A stretch of DNA of 33,196 nt from Lachnospiraceae bacterium (GTDB taxonomy: Bacteria > Bacillota > Clostridia > Lachnospirales > Lachnospiraceae): positions 1-33,196 of the forward strand of contig JAFYZH010000093.1 in NCBI GenBank assembly GCA_017548765.1. The letters are read 5' to 3'. Both the position numbers and the translations under genes were made by a program. The stretch's first letter is position 1; the number at the start of each line of letters is the position of its first letter. The notes under the pieces are model-generated. The model saw only the letters and a program-made list of their open reading frames with translations, did not search any database and had not been told where the DNA came from. Below are positions 31,274-33,196 of this stretch, in pieces.

Positions 31274-31319
31274 CAAATAAGAAAATCCGTAAAATAATTC
31301 TAAAAATTTTTATTTTCTC

Positions 31320-31370
31320 TTTTAATTCCTCGGAAAATACGCTATAATTATAGTGTTAGTTCCGAGGAAT
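31320..31370 (+). promoter_or_regulatory. Promoter enclosed by an 11-bp perfect inverted repeat
   Basis: ATTCCTCGGAA (31325-31335) and TTCCGAGGAAT (31360-31370) are perfect arms 24 bases apart. A consensus TATAAT (31343-31348) lies between them; TTTTAA (31320-31325) is a weak -35 at 17 bases. The right arm begins about 12 bases past the -10, near the transcription start. The layout suits a dimeric repressor or an RNA hairpin at the 5' end. Confidence 0.7.
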
Positions 31371-31460
31371 GTTTCGTGTGGCGGCATTTTCCGATCCATT
31401 CCTGAAAAAATAGATCTTATAAGCACGTAAAGATACGTGATGTACGAGAAGGAGGCACCT

Positions 31461-32822
31461 ATGAAGAAACGAATATCATTTCTGATGGTAGTGATCATGT
31501 TGCTGTCACTGGCAACTTCGGTCGGAGCATCGGTCGTGGACGAAGACACGTTTAAATCCCTGAAACCGGAACATGTATCGCTTCAGTGGATGGAGGGAAA
31601 CGATTCCCCGACGACCTGTACATTGACCTACAGTGTTCCGACGGTTATCTCCGAGTTTTTCACGAAGAAGGACGAAGCCGAAGATAAGGAAGCATTCTGG
31701 GCGCAGTTCGGTCTTACGGACGGCTGGGTAAACGTCCAGTTTGACTGGGCGCTGGATGACGTGAATGATCCGGTATCCGGCTGGCATTACAATAAGTATT
31801 GGGACGGCGACCCGACCCACGGCCTGGGCCGTGACAGCGATGGCGGTTACCATTACAGCGATTGGGATGGCGTCGACTACGGCTTCGGAAACATTACGGA
31901 AACGGTCAATGATTCCTGGGTATTCCGTGGCATCCCGAATGGTGACCGATGGAACGGGAATCCGGAAACCGGATATATCGGCGTTAAGGATCAGCTGAGA
32001 GAAGATCAGTATACCTATGATTATGATGAGGAGTGCCTCAAGATCGATTTCTCCAAACATACCATGTATGTTCGCGTTCGCTATGTATTTACCTTACGCA
32101 AAGACGGGGAAGACGATCGGTATATATTCTCGGATTGGTCGGATATCGCCAGCTGTGGTAAGGACGCGAAGAAATATGAGCCGCTCACGGCGAAGGACAT
32201 TCCTGCACCGGTGATCACGAACCTTCGCATGACGGATGAAGAGTTTAACGGAAATCCGGTCGTTGCATATACATTGACCGTTCCTGATGATCTGATGCAG
32301 AAATCGGTCGAAGCAGAGGCAAATCACGGTTATATCGTGATCGAAACGTATGCACGTGTAAAGGGCGACTCCGAGTGGACCGGCATGGGTAACAGTGACT
32401 GGGAGATCAAGCCTGGTGAAATGAAGGCTGCCCTCCTGTCGCTTATGAGCGAAGAACATCCGAAGATCGATGCAAACACACCGATCGAACTTCGCGTTCG
32501 TTATCGTTGCAGTCAGTCCGAACTAGATGATGTTTACTCCGAGTATTCACAGACATTGGTTTTCGAGACGACAGAGATCTCAAACCCGACCCAGCCCGTG
32601 CCGACCGAAACGCAGCCGGAAGTTACGAAGCCTACCGAAGAAACAACGACCGTGGCGCCTGAACCTGAGAAGGATGATAAGTGTCCGCTCTGTCACTTCT
32701 GTCCGCAGCCTTTGGGACTGTGCATTTTCATTTGGCTCTTGATCATCCTGATCATCGCCGTAGTCGTATACGTTGTTATCCGCGTCGTTAAGAAGAAAGA
32801 TAAGAACGAGGGCAATAAGTAG
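31461..32822 (+). CDS. Secreted, C-terminally membrane-anchored protein, function unknown
   Basis: ATG 31461 has AAGGAGG at good spacing; ATG 31437 does not. The 453-residue product has a signal peptide (about 1-24, cleavage near VGA). A large extracellular part has at least two beta-rich modules with similar endings (MYVRVRYVFTL...YIFSDWSDIA and IELRVRYRCS...DVYSEYSQTLVFE), resembling fibronectin-III-like folds. A Trp/Gly/Asp/Tyr-rich stretch (WHYNKYWDGD...GGYHYSDWDG) and a Thr/Pro/Glu stalk follow. A Cys cluster (CPLCHFCPQPLGLC) abuts a transmembrane helix (IFIWLLIILIIAVVVYVVIRVV) and a Lys-rich tail. No enzyme motif is seen. A role as a surface sensor, adhesin or binding protein is guesswork. 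Confidence 0.8.
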   Translation: MKKRISFLMVVIMLLSLATSVGASVVDEDTFKSLKPEHVSLQWMEGNDSPTTCTLTYSVPTVISEFFTKKDEAEDKEAFWAQFGLTDGWVNVQFDWALDDVNDPVSGWHYNKYWDGDPTHGLGRDSDGGYHYSDWDGVDYGFGNITETVNDSWVFRGIPNGDRWNGNPETGYIGVKDQLREDQYTYDYDEECLKIDFSKHTMYVRVRYVFTLRKDGEDDRYIFSDWSDIASCGKDAKKYEPLTAKDIPAPVITNLRMTDEEFNGNPVVAYTLTVPDDLMQKSVEAEANHGYIVIETYARVKGDSEWTGMGNSDWEIKPGEMKAALLSLMSEEHPKIDANTPIELRVRYRCSQSELDDVYSEYSQTLVFETTEISNPTQPVPTETQPEVTKPTEETTTVAPEPEKDDKCPLCHFCPQPLGLCIFIWLLIILIIAVVVYVVIRVVKKKDKNEGNK

Positions 32823-32856
32823 AAGAAACCTGAATAAATAGGATATTTTCGGAACG

Positions 32857-32886
32857 ATCCCCGTGCATTTATGCACGGGGATTTTT
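32857..32886 (+). terminator. Rho-independent terminator before the rRNA operon
   Basis: Perfect 12-base arms (32857-32868 and 32871-32882, ATCCCCGTGCAT type) with a two-base TT gap are followed by TTTTT. It insulates the secreted-protein gene from the rRNA promoter. Confidence 0.95.
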
Positions 32887-32903
32887 CCGTGCCGGGAACG
32901 CTC

Positions 32904-32964
32904 AAAAAAAAGTTTAAAAAAATTCAAAAAAGGTGTTGACATTTAAATAGAAGCATGGTAATAT
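32904..32964 (+). promoter_or_regulatory. rRNA operon promoter with UP-like A-tracts
   Basis: Consensus TTGACA (32936-32941) is 17 bases from TAATAT (32959-32964). Upstream lie three A-tracts centred near 32908, 32919 and 32929, about one helical turn apart. This is typical of an UP element and intrinsically bent DNA at rRNA promoters. Confidence 0.9.
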
Positions 32965-33162
32965 TTAGAAGTTCGCCGCGAAAACGCCTCTGAAAAGAGA
33001 AACGAAGCAGCAAACAGCACCTTGACAATCAAATAGTATACTCCAACCTTGAAAATTCAAAAGAGAATTAAAAGATTGAGAACAGCTTAGAAATAAGCAA
33101 ACCTAAGAAACAGTAAAGACAGGAACGATGAACGCAGAGTTTGTCTGATGTCAGAAAAGATT
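32965..33162 (+). promoter_or_regulatory. 16S rRNA leader with boxB-like hairpin
   Basis: About 200 bases of leader contain no gene. GCTTA-GAAA-TAAGC (33085-33098) is a 5-bp hairpin with a GNRA loop and resembles a boxB element of the rRNA antitermination signal. The stretch CCTTGAAAATTCAAAAG upstream may be the boxA-related part. The flanking AT-rich sequence probably pairs with sequence beyond the 16S gene for RNase III processing; that part lies outside the window. Confidence 0.65.
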
Positions 33163-33196
33163 AAACATGAGAGTTTGATCCTGGCTCAGGATGAAC
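33163..33196 (+). rRNA. rrs: 16S ribosomal RNA, 5' end only
   Basis: The universal AGAGTTTGATC-CTGGCTCAG sequence is at 33170-33189. By alignment with E. coli numbering (this block begins at base 8), the mature 5' end is near 33163. The gene runs off the right edge of the window. Confidence 0.97.

Noticed and set aside
33022-33042. Second rRNA promoter from TTGACA and TATACT
   Set aside because: Spacing is only 9 bases. The sequence is better explained as part of the conserved rRNA leader.

Overview
The window reads as a chromosomal segment of an anaerobic Clostridia/Lachnospiraceae-type Firmicute of moderate GC. The reasons are strong AGGAGG-type ribosome-binding sites before most genes, TTGACA/TATAAT promoters, U-tailed hairpin terminators, a Na+-pumping biotin decarboxylase operon, and the gene content. 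No nucleotide or protein search was run, so the taxon is an inference. Every gene I can support lies on the + strand, and all point toward a ribosomal RNA operon whose promoter, leader and first ~34 bases of 16S rRNA close the window.

Layout. (1) 1-2473: the tail of an unrecognised gene, then a J-domain/coiled-coil protein, a HIRAN-domain protein and a WYL regulator, ended by a terminator. (2) 2478-8451: a promoter followed by a secreted class-3 lipase, beta-carbonic anhydrase, iron-type alcohol dehydrogenase, a small membrane protein, a membrane-anchored esterase, and a bacterial poly(ADP-ribose) glycohydrolase-type protein with a long basic tail. (3) 8452-8802: a promoter-to-terminator mini-transcript of about 117 nt (a small RNA and/or a 16-codon ORF), followed by a second promoter. 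(4) 8803-12798: a YhaO/YhaN-like (Mre11/Rad50-type) nuclease-ATPase pair and a terminator. (5) 12799-13560: about 760 bp of highly structured DNA with no gene: two related REP-like hairpins in opposite orientation, an 82-bp cruciform-capable inverted repeat, and seven tandem copies of a 61-bp unit. (6) 13639-18789: an ATPase, two ABC-2 permeases, a NarL-type histidine kinase and a response regulator, the gene order of linearmycin-resistance (LnrLMN/LnrJK) systems. (7) 18825-26043: an operon with an acyl-CoA carboxyltransferase, OadG-like gamma subunit, biotin carrier, OadB Na+ pump and OadA-type carboxyltransferase, followed by a small-molecule kinase and glyA. (8) 26083-27767: an operator-like palindrome abutting a -10 box, a fucose-isomerase-fold protein and a terminator. 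(9) 27770-31273: ung with a translationally coupled orphan gene, then an OmpR/EnvZ-type two-component system. (10) 31320-32886: a palindrome-wrapped promoter, a membrane-anchored secreted protein and a terminator. (11) 32904-33196: rRNA promoter, leader and the 16S start.

Themes. Three exported proteins (lipase, esterase, C-terminal secreted protein) share Thr/Glu/Pro-rich stalks and a single membrane anchor, suggesting a common surface-display design. Several genes concern nucleic-acid or ADP-ribose damage (HIRAN, PARG-like, YhaO/YhaN, ung), but they sit in separate transcription units. The most unusual parts are the structured 61-bp repeat block upstream of the ABC/two-component cassette, the unidentified mini-transcript at 8577-8693, and the decarboxylase operon, which has two different carboxyltransferases but only one biotin carrier and one pump.
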